Source: Nereocystis luetkeana
Taxonomy: Eukaryota > Sar > Phaeophyceae > Laminariales > Laminariaceae
Length of the DNA stretch: 64,000 bases
NCBI GenBank assembly: GCA_031213475.1
Contig: JARUPZ010000009.1
Location: 8,961,601-9,025,600, forward strand
Direction of reading: 5' to 3'
A program made the position numbers and the translations under genes. Below the pieces are notes generated by a model. It was not told the origin of the DNA. It was given only the letters and a program-made list of their open reading frames with translations, and did not search any database. Numbering within the stretch: the stretch's first letter is position 1; each line of letters opens with the position of its first letter. Shown one piece after another: positions 41,627-54,155 of this stretch.

Positions 41627-41848
41627 TTACGGGGGACACTGTGGTAAAAAGGACCAAATATTGTTATTACGGGGGGCCATAGTTAACAGGACCTATGGTA
41701 TACATAAAAACCTATATGTTTAACCATTTTTACCTAACAATATTGGGTCCTGTTAACTATGGACCCCCGTAATAGTAAAAAGAGGTAAATATATACCAGG
41801 TAGGCTTTTGTACTCAGTGTAGGTCCTACTTAATATGATCCCCCGGAA
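41627..41848 (-). mobile_element. Outer MITE copy split by a nested MITE
   Basis: The left part (TTACGGGGGACACTGTGG .. GGACCAAATATTGT) and the right part (GTAAAAAGAGGTAAATATAT .. GTAGGTCCTACTTAATATG then ATCCCCCGGAA) together form one ~114-bp element flanked by TA. It is interrupted at 41667-41772 by another member of the same family. The uninterrupted relative at 47.1 kb shows the original junction (ATTGTTAGTAAAAAAGGTC). Confidence 0.85.
41667..41772 (+). mobile_element. Inner, nested MITE (106 bp)
   Basis: It runs TTACGGGGGGCCATAGTTAA .. ATGGACCCCCGTAA with TA at both 41665-41666 and 41773-41774. Since the 47.1-kb copy has a single TA at this point, the TA is a target-site duplication. This fixes the element boundaries for the whole family. 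Terminal inverted repeats are about 30 bp. Confidence 0.92.
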
Positions 41849-41854
41849 TAATAT

Positions 41855-44800
41855 CATACCAAAAGAAGAGTGGAATGACGAAAGTGACAGATAGATGTAT
41901 CTACCGTGGTTGTCATTCCCATTATTATTGGTGACAAACCAGCAGCGGTGGTCTGCGGCGGGGTTTGTTGACATGTATTTATTATTGTGAGTGCACGCAC
42001 GACGGTTACAAAGTAATCAACACTATACTCGTCGTACTCGTGGTCGTACTACAACAAATAATACCTGGTAACCGACAGCCTCTCGTGTTGTTAATAGTAA
42101 CAAGAAAGGCTCATTCTTATCCGTTTTTTTCAATAATTTCCAAACAAATTGGAAATAATTGGAGATATGAATTAATGTACGGAGGCGTTCTGTGACTAGT
42201 CGTGAAATTATGAAAATGCAAAAAAACACAAGTTTGTGAATTTCACACATTTATTTGGGAAATAAATCAGGAAAAATGGAAGAGTGAAAAATAGCACGAA
42301 AACAGTGTCATTTTTTTTAAATAGAGCCCTCCGATATGAATGACCCTAAGCGAATTACTTTTGATCGTGTTGAAGTTGATGCGAATTAGACTTTAGAGTT
42401 GACCAGTGAAAAACACGTACGATGTATGTGGTGGGTTGTTCACTGTTCACACATCATTTGGCAGATTGACATGTTTTTTTAACTGCCGGATTATTTACCA
42501 ATCAATACCGAAACATACGACAAGGATCACAAGACATTGACATATAGGCGAAGTAAAAAGCTATTAATTCACTGCTGCTGCTGTCCGCGGACCACCGCTG
42601 TTTTCGGCTGCAGGCGGCGCAATTTGTTTTTTCTCGTCGCAAAGTAAGTGTCAACAGGTTTCTGGTAAAGATCAGCTCACGCGACGATAGACGCTTGATC
42701 TCGACATAGCCTCAGCCCACGGCCAACTCGCTTCGTGGCGGGAAAGGGCAACTAGTATAGATGACGGGCCCGAAGGAATCAGGTGGATCAATGCTCTAGG
42801 GGGCAAGAGCTTGCCGGCGGCGTCCTACGGTATCCTCCCAAACCTGAAAAAAATATATTCTTCGCCATTCGAGACGGATACGTATTTACTTTTCGTACGC
42901 CTGACCGGAGCCCGCCACACGCCACCGGCCATTGTGTGTTGTTGTTGCTGCTCAAACTCACTTGGCGCGTACCGACGCGAGAAAACGCCGAAACCAACTC
43001 TCCTGTTGTTGTGATCTGGTGCCGCGAAGAGACGGGCTGGGTGCGCTGTACTGTGCGTAGGAGAGACTGCCTTTCTTTGGTCTCGGGCGGCGGCGAGACG
43101 TTCCGAGTCAACTCGTCTTGGTATATGGTACTTCACACTATTATTATGACTGACTGTTGCTGCTACAGCTGCTGGGGTTTGCTGCTATGCCGCTGCTGCT
43201 GCAGTCTACGAGTGCGTATCCACCGAGAGGTGCCCGCCGCGTGCGCTTCTCTTGGTACCCGAACCCGCGCCAGCCGACTGTTGTAGTGGCCACGGGAGAG
43301 ATGCACACCCCGCTGACCGCGCGTCGGGCGCGAAGCAACGACGCTAGTTAGCGTAAAGTTGTGTCACCATCCAACTCATCGATCGTTCTGCTGCTGCTCG
43401 ATGTCGTGGAGATCATCTTGGATTCAGAGAGCATGATTTTCTCGTGTACCAGGTACCATGGTATGTACCTAACTGGTGTGATATCATAATATATATGTTG
43501 GTACATGGTATGATGGTACTACGCGACTTGATATTATATTCTATATCGAACAAACACGGCATAGGATATTATGGGATATATATATGGGAATATATATGGG
43601 AAAACCACCGTATGTGATATGATATGTGTTGGCGGTATGGGACGGGAAAAACACAGTATATGGCAATGTACGTTTGCGGTATGGTACCATGGTACGATGT
43701 CGTGGATGTATTATACGGCCAAATTTGCCTGGTGGTATAGTATGCTTCAGTATAAAGTCCGTAAGGAAGGGTCGAATAGGTCGTACGAATATCATCTGGA
43801 ACGAGCTTATATATCGGCCATTGGAAAGTGTTCGAAAATACAAGCGTTGCGGACGGACGGCCAGACAGACAGACAGTCAGACAAACAGACAAATTTGCAT
43901 TTTTTTACCGAAACAGAGACGCGGTTCTACAAACTGAGAATAAGCGATGACCACCGAGAGGTAGGTGGTCGTTTAGTTACTCCGCGACAACAAACTTTGT
44001 TTGCGATCTATTACGAACGAAATACGAAGCCCACTCGTCCAAGCAGCGGTAAACGCGGTGGTTATAATGGGGGGTCTCCGCCCTGCCGTACTCGTAGCAC
44101 CAGTATTTTTGTTTTAAGCGGGTGGGGTACGGAGCTCCTCAAATAAGGAGGCTCAGCAATGGTTGGGTGCACCCCGACCGCGGTAACATGCGTCGCAAGG
44201 TCCCCCTCCCGCTTCCCCCGTCAGTATGATACGTGCGTTCTTGTTCAAGGGCGCTAAGGCCCCATTGATTGGGCATTCTGACGTGACCTCTCGTCGATTC
44301 TTTTTGCAGTGTGTTCGTGCACTAGAAGAGCTGTTTTGCGCTCCTTCGGCGATGTCCTTAGGGCCCATCTCAAGGGGAATTCTATGTGGGAAAAAAAAAA
44401 TTTGATTTCAATGAATTTTAATTTGATTTCGAAAAATAAACGTGTTTGTGTCCTAAGAAGGGGTAATAATGGCGCATTAATTGCCAATCAAAAATAATTT
44501 GGAATAAACCCACCGCGTCACACAACGCCCAGCCGACAAACAGCGACGAGCGTAGACGAGAGCGAAGGTTTGCGTTGCCGTGTGCGCGCCGCCGCCAGCC
44601 TCTTTTCCTTTTTGGTCGCGCACGATAGGAAGCTATCACTCTCGGGGTGTCTTGGGTGGGCGGAGGGAGCCCTCAAGCGCCACGTGCGGAACAGCTGCGG
44701 TGATACAGCTATCGAGGTCTCGAGCGTATCCTTTGTTTTTTTTGCTCGTTTGCTCGGTTTTCTTGATTTATTTGTTGGCCGATCGGGCAGGCCGAAAAAT

Positions 44801-45690
44801 TGGGTTTGCGGCTGCCATGATTACTGTTGAGGCGCCACCGACGGGGTACGAAATGCTATGTATGGTCTACGGGGTGTGGGCGCGGCTATTTCTCCGGTCC
44901 CCCCTCGTTGAGGTTCACGTTTTATCGCCACAATCGTGGTCACCGAAACAACCAAGAATTACCCCAGACAACATCGGAGGGGTTGACCCACCGTGTACAT
45001 GCCGCATCAAGGGTGATGAAGTCCCAAATAAATTTGAAATTGAAATAAATACAAATCACACAACAAAAAAAAAAACGTTTTTTGCTCAAATAAATTGAAA
45101 AATATTTTTTTTGTCTTGAGCATGACTGCTTGGTAATTCACACTCACTCTTCGGCTAATCAGATGCAATTTAAACTGGAAAATAACATCAAATCCATTTG
45201 AAAAAAAAAGGGGCCTCCATGATGATAAGATGGGCCCTTACGGAAGAAAACAAACAATTTCCAGGGGAAATACCTCGTAATAACATCACGTACTACAACT
45301 GAAGTGCACCATTCTAATACATGTATATACTATTGATAGTTAGTGCACTTCGTAACAGAGATTCAAAGTCCATTGCATTACACCAGCAGGTCATGGCACA
45401 GACTACTAATAATAGTCCACCGCTTACCCATGCTCGCAGTGACAGAAAATCACGACGCACGCTACGACGAGGGGGGATGCATACCAGGGAGTTCATAAAT
45501 GTTATATGAGGCGTCACACGTTTGAGGAACTCTCCACCGTCACCACCGAAACAAAGCCCGACGAGGTCGAATTCAATATGAACAATCAAGGGAAGGGGGG
45601 GGGGGGGGGGTAAGTGACTGCAGCATTCACTTGGTACTTCATTATTATTAGTAAAGCGTGTACGTTTGTTTTCGGTCAAGTGTACTTTCA
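41855..45690. other. No gene recognised; low-complexity and microsatellite tracts
   Basis: There are AT-rich stretches at 42.1-42.5 and 44.9-45.1 kb, a CAGA/GACA-rich tract at 43.86-43.90 kb, and GTAC/ATGGTA palindrome-rich DNA at 43.43-43.75 kb. Overlapping frames at 42.8-43.35 kb are GC-rich but domain-less on both strands. Confidence 0.3.
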
Positions 45691-45694
45691 TTAA

Positions 45695-45785
45695 CCATTT
45701 AAGGGCTGCAGTCCCGTTTCGGGGGCAAACTACCTGGAATTGGAGCAGTTTGTCCCCAAATTGGGACAGCGGTTTTAAATGTTCG
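45695..45785 (+). repeat. ~95-bp inverted-repeat element, copy 1
   Basis: AAGGGCTGCAGTCCCGTTTC near the left end pairs with CCAAATTGGGACAGCGGTTTTAA-type sequence (in pieces: AAATTGGGACAGC, GTTTTAA) at the right end. The spacer contains ACCTGGAATTGGAG. A second copy is at 63552-63648 and a fragment at 61612-61655. It is probably another small non-autonomous element. Confidence 0.65.
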
Positions 45786-45789
45786 ATTG

Positions 45790-47110
45790 GTGAAACGCCT
45801 ACCATGGTGTGTCTGACGCCATTGGACTCCCTTCTTCGATTGTGACACGGTGACGTCATTCAAACAACCACCATTACTTTAATCATTCTATATATCGCCA
45901 AACGGCAAACAAAATAACAAAGATAGTATGCGCAATCCCGTATTGGCTTTGGTGTTGTGCAACGCATGACGCTGCTGAAACATGGATGAGATCCAACCAA
46001 CATTGACTGGGTATTCGTACTGCTGTAGTTCCTCTGTTCAGGAGTACATTAATATATTAGTTTAGGCAGTCAGTCACGAATTTTCAAGCAAGAATAGACC
46101 TACCTACCTACCGCTGCTGCTGTTGTTGTAGCACGCGCCTTCACATTTTCTCGATGGGAGAGTGGTCGACGATTTTTTTCAGGTGAATAGTGTTGTCCTG
46201 TAAATAAATATAATGTCGGAAGCATGACAAAATTTAATGCCTATTTGCGCAGTTAGGGTTGGACAATTCACACCTACCTGCCGGTCGTATACGTCATGAT
46301 TGATTTCTTGCCCCGTCGCGAAGCAGCCGTGAGACCTACCAGTATGATGCAGCAGTAAAAAGAAGGGGGGGTCTTGCGGACACGAAAATCATATCACATT
46401 ACTACTGCGGTTGAATGACTGCGAGACGCTTTTTGTTTTGGATTGTCAAATAGAGGGTGGCGTTAGCTGCAAATTAAAGGCTGAGGGATAACCAAAAGAA
46501 ATAGTACGTACCTGTATTGGCACGAGGTGAGTTTGTACCAGCCCGGTTCCTACAGCATCATACAAGTAAGTGCTATTAATAAGCATTAATATAATACCAA
46601 ACTACGAACCTGGGGTGGCGGGGTTACGGTGCACGACAAGGCGGATATCCATAGTAGTAGTACTTTTTTTGCGCATACGGATGACAAACCAAGCCATGAG
46701 TATATAGTACTACTGTGATGTACTCGCGAACATATCAGTTCGAATGTCAGGGACACAACGAATGTCAACATATTTTGCCAACCAGCCGTAAGGCTTGGGC
46801 GTTTACACGACGACACATTCTATGGACTACTACTGTAAAAGAGAGACTTCGGCACGCAAGGGGTATCCTTTAGCGGTATACATCATAACCACTGACCGGG
46901 CAGTCCGCTCTTGGTCTTGCCCCTCAAATAAAAAATGCTGACTCGTACGTGGATTCAATCTCAAAAATAGCACGATGGGTTTGTTTGTGCCATACGAGTG
47001 CCAGATCGAACCGCAATGATCCATTAATGCAAGCATGATGTAGGAACGACATATTATATATATTGACAAACACCGGCCGGTTGTACATCGGCTCGGATAT
47101 TAAGCCGGCT
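45790..47110. other. No gene recognised
   Basis: No supported coding sequence or shared repeat; a short (CCTA)n tract lies near 46100. Confidence 0.3.
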
Positions 47111-47111
47111 A

Positions 47112-47215
47112 TTACTGGGGGCCATAGTACATAGGACCAATTATTGTTAGTAAAAAAGGTCAAATATACTGGTTTTTGTCTGTACCGTAGGTCCTATTTT
47201 TAGTATGATCTCCTG
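47112..47215 (-). mobile_element. TA-flanked MITE, copy at 47.1 kb
   Basis: TTACTGGGGGCCATAGTACA starts the element. The core is AGTAAAAAAGGTCAAATATAC and GGTTTTTGTCTGTACCGTAG (given separately), and the right end is degraded (GTATGATCTCCTG). It serves as the empty-site reference for the nested insertion at 41.7 kb. Confidence 0.75.
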
Positions 47216-48149
47216 TTTGTTGTAACAGTACCTTACCCAATCGAAGACGTTGCAGCACAGACAGGATGTAGGTTCAATCGTCGTGTACTTCACCGACCCT
47301 CTCAACATTCGGAAACATTTTTTTAATCTGCCTCCGTTGCTTTGTTTTACCATATATATTCAAAGGTCCCAACCTCAACCCCTGAGACACGAACGAACGT
47401 ACGCTCACTATCTATGCGTGCTCGTCACTGCCACGAACTCTTTGTCGGCGATGGGGCGTACGGTAGAACAAAATTTGACATACAGACGGCAAACGATATA
47501 GACAGCACACCCAGCACATTCTACGGCTGGCTGCTGTTGTGTTTTGTGTTCGCATCTGTATGGGCTACAACACCCTCTCAAACAATGTACGGCCGTGTTA
47601 CCATTAGAGTTCGATTTTACACCCTTCGACATTGTTCCATATATATGAACTAGTCGTACTTTTGATGCCTGGCATCACTTAGGCGATGACTGATATCCGC
47701 CTTTTGTATGCCTGTCGGTGTTCAAGCTGAGATGATTTTGCCCGTCCGTATGGTCTAGTTCGTATAGGATATTTTGGTAGCCCGCAGGAAAAGCGCTCAA
47801 CAAGAAACAAAAGACCATATCATACCAGATATATATCGCACATGAAATACAGACGTGAATACAACAATTTATCAGGTAGGTGTCCACACTAAGGAGTAGT
47901 CTATACGTTCCATACACACACGATGAGTATGCCATCATACGTTCATGCATTCCCCGCACCCCGATGTAGTATTTAGTGGCTGCGACGCGCTTCCATCCAG
48001 AAACCACACCAGCCCCCCATACCACCACAAACAGGGAAGGCGCTGTACCATCATCACCACGCGACTCGTCCCGCCTCTTCCGCTGCCAGCGCCTATCAGC
48101 TCAGCCGATCGCCCGGGCCTGAATCACCCGCTCTTCGTCACAACCTCTT

Positions 48150-48275
48150 CATGTACTACAACAGCTACCACTACTACTAGTACCAAAATATCTACTCGTA
48201 CTACTACCACTGCTAGTGCTGCTACTATTAATACTACAACTACTAGTACAGTAGTACTACTGCTGTTGTTACTGC
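48150..48275 (+). repeat. (TAC/ACT)n-rich microsatellite
   Basis: Repeated ACTACTAC, ACTACTAGTAC and CTGCTACTA tracts. The open frame crossing it (runs of Thr and Leu) is a product of the repeat rather than a gene. Confidence 0.75.
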
Positions 48276-48289
48276 AGCTGGCTACATGG

Positions 48290-49980
48290 TGGTCTCTGGC
48301 TTCCGTGCATCATCTCATCAAATACAGATCATCATACGACCTAGCTGCCGCTCGTCCTGGAGGGCTAACTCCCGTGGACTCGAGATTACACGTTCGCCTC
48401 GAGAACACCGGCTCTGCAAAGGATTCCGTGCGTAGTTCTTCCTTGGTCTGGGGCTGATAGCGCAACCCCTCCGGCTGTATCCAGCAGGTGAGTTCGAACG
48501 CCATCCATCCGTGTATGTATATACAGTAGATACCAGGCATATATATATATCATGCTTTGGAACATAACTGCACGTGCATACCTGTACCAAATAATATGTG
48601 TATACCATAGGCACATTAGATGTGTGCTTGTATGTACCTGCTACAACACCAGTGTACATCGTATGTTTTAACCGTAATAAGTAACAGTGTTGTGTCGGAA
48701 GGGCTGGCCGACATTGAATGCGCGGGACTCACTCGGCCCCACCTACAAGTAGTCCTGCGTACTACTACAGTGAGGCCCCCAACCGAGATATATATCCCCT
48801 ACCAGGTACTTAGCAATAATAGACTCTTTTCGGGAGGCGCGCCAAGAAAATTGGATTAACAACAGGTAGGTGCCCAGCGGCCGACGCCACACTAACTATC
48901 CTACCGGGTGAGCATTAGTTTATGCCAAATAAATGACAAACAAGGATAGTGTTGCAGTAAGGATATTAGGCCTGCTCAGATTAAAAGGTTGTTGGCTGTC
49001 GGCCCAAAGTACGTCTACAACTACTGAGAATGCTACTACTGCGGTACCAATAATGCTATTGTCACTGCCACCAAAGCACTGACGTTACTCCGAGAGCAAT
49101 ACACTACAAAACGTGTGGCCACACAGGCGTTTTGCTTTCGGTCGTGCGACCCTCACTGCATTTCCTGAAAGCAATACAGACGACAGACAGCAGTAGTACC
49201 GGTTTCCTAACGTATGATTATAATGTGTCTGATGCCAGGTACCTGGCTTACTGGTATCGAGCAACCTGTCGGTGGATACGAAATGTAAATGTCAAAGTTT
49301 TTGGCATGTATGTCGCGTCGGACGTTAACGTTCCCCTCCATGCCCGGCCTGGCATCTCCGTTTAGTAAATATACTGATCTCATAATATAAGGCTTGGTGC
49401 TGTGTGGGGAGACATCGAATTAGAAGTAGCCCAACACCACAGCAGCACAGAAATACCTTACTTACTTATCAGATAACAACGACGGGAATACATGGAGTTT
49501 TGGCGGGGGCATCAAATTGTGCAATCGTACGGGGGGCGGGGTATGGCTGTTCGTTGTCCTGGGGCAGTGGCCCAGACGTCCTCAAACCCAACCGAATGAT
49601 AAATGGGAGTCGGCACAAAGGGCCCCAAAGCAAACGAGCATGTAGACAGACTTGAAAGACAAAACGCAACCATTCTCGTCTTTACGTATAGGGAATCATC
49701 CTGTAAAGGGTAGGCTGGGAAGCCTATACGAAGTCAACGTTTAGTACACGTACTCGCGGCATGCAGTAGCAGCCATGGTGGATTCCCAGAACTGCGGTGA
49801 GTTCAAGAAGACAGCTTCTGGATGTATGCTATGAATAAAAGGGTATGATGCTGTGGACTAGTAGGGATGTGGAGGAGGGGATTGATAGCTTCTTTTTTTT
49901 TTACGAATCGAAGCGTAGGGGCCGCATCTTCTGGCTGGACATTTTCCGACCGGTTAAGCTCCTCGAGTGTTGAAACTACT
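48290..49980. other. No gene recognised
   Basis: No supported coding sequence. One TACCWGGTA at 48800 and a perfect GCCAGGTACCTGGC palindrome near 49234. Confidence 0.3.
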
Positions 49981-49987
49981 GGTTATT

Positions 49988-50108
49988 AATATCACGGGGC
50001 GTCGTACCTGGTATTAAACAGGGCCTACGGTAAGCACAAAAACATTCATGATTTCCTGTTTTTACCAACGATATTAATTAGGCCCTAGTTGCTACGGTCC
50101 CCCGTTAT
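49988..50108 (+). mobile_element. MITE, copy at 50.0 kb (diverged)
   Basis: ATCACGGGGCGTCGTACC at the left, GGCCTACGGTAAGCACAAAA internally, and GCTACGGTCCCCCGTTATCG at the right match the TA-MITE family. A TACCTGGTA lies inside its left arm. Confidence 0.65.
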
Positions 50109-50109
50109 C

Positions 50110-52475
50110 GTACGATGGATACCCGAATATATGGGTGTTATCGTACTATTAACAGCGTAACATTATTACACAGATATGTATAAGTCTGGTTGCGCGAAAA
50201 AGCCTCTCGGAAAAAGCGCACCGCCCTTGTCGTGGCATTGGTCTCTTCTCTTGGTACCCTTCGTCTGGTGTTAGTTGTTGTACTAAACGCCGATAGCTGG
50301 AGTAGCATGGATAGCCTTTCTGTGGCTATGTCGAGGGCCCTCCCTTGGGAGGCCCTACGGTGATATATATAGAGAGCACCACCACCCACCAACCGATTGT
50401 GGGGGGGGAAAGTAAGCTGCGCGAGCAAGACAGACAGAAACCTATGGTCTCGTTTACAAAAAAAATACCTGGTATGCCATTAATGCTCACGATTGGTTGA
50501 TGGTGTGACATACTATACGCATCGAGTAATACATTTTTTTATGCGGTGCGTATGTCCTCAGATCAGATGGGGGGCGCCGTCAGCCAGACACCGTTCGAAA
50601 GAAGTGCAAACCCTTCCTCCGTGGCATGTCTTAATGAATGGGTGTTACAAAGACGTATGGAGAGCGCAGGGGTCATTGGTCTCCGGGCGGTTGGTTCCTA
50701 CGAGCCTAATCCTACGCGAACAGGCTGCCCGCCCTACCCAACACTATCACCAGCAAGCGATATATATATTATAGAACTACATACTAAGATCACAACCCCT
50801 GAGCGTGGGTGCATCCCTGGTCTCTCAGAGCTCCCACTTCCAAACCGCCTCCTTCCATTACTTGCCGGACCTTTCCCAAACAGGTCTTTGTTTTCTCGGT
50901 CCTTTCTTCCTTTTTTCTTCTTTCGTTTCGTGTGCGTGCGTGTTCTCCGAGCACGGCGGCATCGCGGGAGGACCCGGCATTGTCGCGGGTATCAGCGGGT
51001 GCTGGCGGGTAGAGGGGGGGTTGCAAGGAGCGCGGTCGCCGCTTATGAGGCAGACACAAAAGTGAAGCTGCAGAATTTGGTGTGGATACACTCTACGGTG
51101 GTGAGGGTTCGCTATTGATGTGATTTATACCTGGTACCTGGTAACACTGATGTGGGTCGAAATCTGAAGGCCGATTAACATTCAACGTTTTAGTCTAAAC
51201 GCGCCTTTTCAGTCCATTCAGAAGCCTTAGGGTGGGATATGTTCCCACGCACTCATTAATTAGAGGGCAGATAAACAATTCCCACTTCTTCTGCCATAAT
51301 CTGACCATTACAGGGCGGCTACCTTGCTCATCTGCACGACGCCGGCTGCATGACGCCGGCTAATGTTACCGGGTGGGACGACACGTAGAGACTCCGTGAT
51401 CTAGCGCCATATTGGATTTACATGCCATGGGTTGTATCTGTACAACAGGTATAGACCGGGATATATATGTCTGACGCGTAGGAAAGACATACTGCCCTCC
51501 CTGGAATATATATATCACCGATGATGCGAAGAATTTCCGGGTATGTTTGGGCTACTTTACTGTCTGTCGTGTGAAAGAGTAAGTGGGCCGTTTTATGTGC
51601 TGGGAGATCCAAACCCAACAAAAGAGGGTCGCGTTTTCTGTGTGAATGCTGTATACACGACGAGGTATACCATCAATTAATTACATGCCCGTTAACCGTA
51701 CGTATTGCTTTATGATCTTACGTGTTTTGTCTTGCCGGTGCCGAGGCTTGAATCCTACCTTTTCTCAGTAGTAGCCTGCAGGAGCAACCTGGAATTTTAG
51801 TGGCATTATTCTTGCAGTAGTATATTGCACGGGGGGATTAAGCCGTAAAAAACGAAGCTCTTGATGCCAAGTAGAAGCGGCGCCTTCTTGTTCCGTTACG
51901 GGGGAGAGGGGGGATCAAAAGTACTTTCTATAGCCCTCCGGCGGCCAAAGCGGAAATTTTAAGTAGAATAGAATAGAGATGCACCCGTCTGACTGAGAAC
52001 CGGGTACCCGGTCGCGGGTACCCGGAACCGCCGGAACCGGAATCTCCCCGGTCCAAGTCACGGAATCGCGGGTGTTATTATACCCCGGGTACCCAGGAAC
52101 CCGGGTTCCCGTCGATCGCTCTATACGGGGCCCCCAAACCTGAGGTATACGTTGATTTACACAACATACACTGCAGCGGCTGTGCCCCTAGGCTCTTGCC
52201 TGGCGACCCTGCAGACTACAGACCGACAGTAGATAATACCACTATTTATACCTGCCTTTGCACAACACCCTACACACACGATACCCCTACCACAGCGTAA
52301 ATAAGCTTCGATACTTTACCATGAACCAGGAGATAGACCAACTACACGAGGTATCAACATTTCGATGTGTGTTGCTATTCACCGTGGTTCCCGCACGGGA
52401 TTGATAAATTGGAAGTTTGATGTACCAGGTATAAAATAAATGAGATGATTCAGGATATCGATCTGAGTTCTCATG
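50110..52475. other. No gene recognised; palindrome-rich patch near 52.0 kb
   Basis: No supported gene. At 52000-52115 GGGTACCC/CCGGGTACCC and GGAACCGG palindromes repeat (about 52001, 52015 and 52085). Two overlapping TACCTGGTA motifs lie at 51128-51143. Confidence 0.35.
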
Positions 52476-52478
52476 TTC

Positions 52479-52822
52479 CATCGCCGCGGTGGTTCAAGTG
52501 GCTAACCTCGAATTCTACTTGTGTTTGAGTCCTGGGTTCGAGCCCCAGGTGGGTCGGACATTTGACTTTATTTGCAAAAATAAAATCCAAAGGATCCAAT
52601 TGTTGAGAGCGCCTTGCAGCGTGGGTAGGCACAATTCGATGCGAGTCGACGAGGGAAGAAAAGGCTGAAATCTTCTCGCGATAAAAATGAAGGTACGTAC
52701 AGTAGCGGGAAGGGGGTAGAAGAGCCTGCTATGTGACCCCGGATCTGAGTTACGAGTTGGAAGGAGAGAGAGAAGAAGATGTGCGAAGATAATAAATAGG
52801 ATGAGCAAAAAAAACAAAAGGC
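52479..52822 (+). mobile_element. tRNA-derived SINE, copy 2
   Basis: Near-identical to the 4.99-kb copy: CCGCGGTGGTTCAAGTGG, GGTTCGAGCCCCAGGTGG, CAAAAATAAAATCC, body, then GGATGAGC and an A-rich tail. Confidence 0.88.
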
Positions 52823-53029
52823 TATTAATAGTTCCATGTTCCATTCTTTTATTTAACATCCACGCGCGCACGGTTATCATGGCGTACGTTGCAAAGGTAT
52901 CCTGTAACACCACACCCCACCCGCTCGTTCCCCGCTTTCCCCCTGATTCAAAGCTCCCCCCGCCTCCTTTCCCCTCTCCCCGTCACTCTGCCTGAGACAA
53001 TAATTACACTATTATTGTCATTTTTTCGT

Positions 53030-53185
53030 GACATGCCGTGGTATGCCGCGGGGGTTGCCATGGTACAACCCATGGCATGCCACGGCACCCCCCACGGCGC
53101 CTGGGAATCCCGTGCCACGCCATGGAATGCCGGGAATATGCCATGGTATGACGTGGGTGGTGGCATGGCCGTGCCACGAAAAACG
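53030..53185. repeat. CCATGG/GCATGCC palindrome-rich patch
   Basis: ATGCCGTGGTATGCCGCGG, CCCATGGCATGCCACGG and GTGCCACGCCATGGAATGCC recur in direct and inverted form over about 150 bp. The stretch could fold extensively. Confidence 0.6.
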
Positions 53186-53233
53186 CAAATAATAGTGTAG
53201 GACCTTCCCACCCCACGACGAGAGGTGCGAACA

Positions 53234-54155
53234 TCATGTTCTTCACTTTAAACAGTTATTTCTACCGGTCGACATCCAGCACACAACCAGTGTCCGTGCC
53301 GATTCTTCAATCCTTGAAAACAATACCTGGTAGAAGTTCTGTGGTCACAGCATGCTGCAGTGGGCAATGTTATGCCATGCATGTCATCACACTGGTCGCT
53401 CCGGTGGTTCAAGTGGTTAACCTCGAATCTTCTTGTGTTTGAGTCCTGGGTTCGAGCCCCAGGTGGGTCGGACATTTGACTTTATTTGCAAAAATAAAAT
53501 CCAAAGGATTCAATTGTTGAGAGCGCCTTGCAGCGTGGGTAGGCACAATTCGATGCGAGTCGACGAGGGAAGAAAAGGCTGAAATCTTCTCGCGATAAAA
53601 ATGAAGGCACGTACCGTAGCGGGAAGGGGGTAGAAGAGCCTGATATGTGACTCCGGATCGGAGTTACGAGTTGGAAGGAGAAAGAGAAGAAGATGTGCGA
53701 AGATGATATATATATGGGATGAACAAAAAAAAAAAAACGACAGGCACGACACACACACTCTATGAAATAGAGAAACGAAAAGAAACATAGAAAAAACAAA
53801 AACAAACAAGACAAATCGAAAGAGGAAAAGAAAAAGAAAATAATGTTAGATTAGTAAAAGAAACAAACTGGCGTGCCCCCCACCCAGGGGGTGTGGCAGA
53901 CACTTGAAAATATTGAGCTGGAAAAAAATATTGGAAAAATAAGAAAAACACCATTACTTGTAAACAGAGTAGGACAAAAAACAAGGGAAAATAACAAGCG
54001 GCCGCAGGGTGTGGTGCGAGTAGCATAGCCAGGTTCTCCCTGCTAGTCGACCTGGTACCTTGCTACCCAGACTGCCGTCTCCGTCCTGTGTGCGTCAACA
54101 ATGCCCAGCCCCTTGGCGTCGGACAATATGAAACAAGCAAAGCAGGCTCGTCATC
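53234..54155 (-). mobile_element. LINE 3'-tail element, left inverted arm, with SINE inserted
   Basis: On the minus strand, about 54110-54050 encodes the LINE ORF C-terminus ([16 protein letters not shown] then stop), followed by a tail with GTGTGGCAGACAC-type sequence, A/T-rich tracts and TTCTATGAAATAGAG-type sequence. It is interrupted by SINE copy 3. On the far side it resumes as GGGCAATG..ATGCCATG, GTGTCCGTGCCGATTCTTCAA and GTCGACATCCAGCAC. From about 53757 to 54155 it is an inverted repeat of 56035-56480. Confidence 0.7.
53391..53740 (+). mobile_element. tRNA-derived SINE, copy 3, inserted in a LINE tail
   Basis: CGCTCCGGTGGTTCAAGTGG and GGTTCGAGCCCCAGGTGG form the promoter part. The end is GGGATGAAC plus an A run at about 53738. 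The flanks (GGGCAATG..GTCATCAC before, ACGACAGGCACGAC after) are contiguous in the related segment at 56770-56822, so this SINE inserted into that repeat. Confidence 0.88.

Noticed and set aside
42783-43351. Overlapping frames up to 167 codons on both strands.
   Set aside because: They have Cys/Leu-rich low-complexity composition from GCTGCTGCT/TTGTTGTTG tracts and no domain or splice signals.
47945-48457. A 170-codon frame rich in Thr.
   Set aside because: It is generated by the ACT/TAC microsatellite; the flanking codons show no protein-like pattern.
50546-51118. A 190-codon plus-strand frame.
   Set aside because: No domain, with several competing frames of similar quality; it starts in a region without splice or promoter signals that I can recognise.
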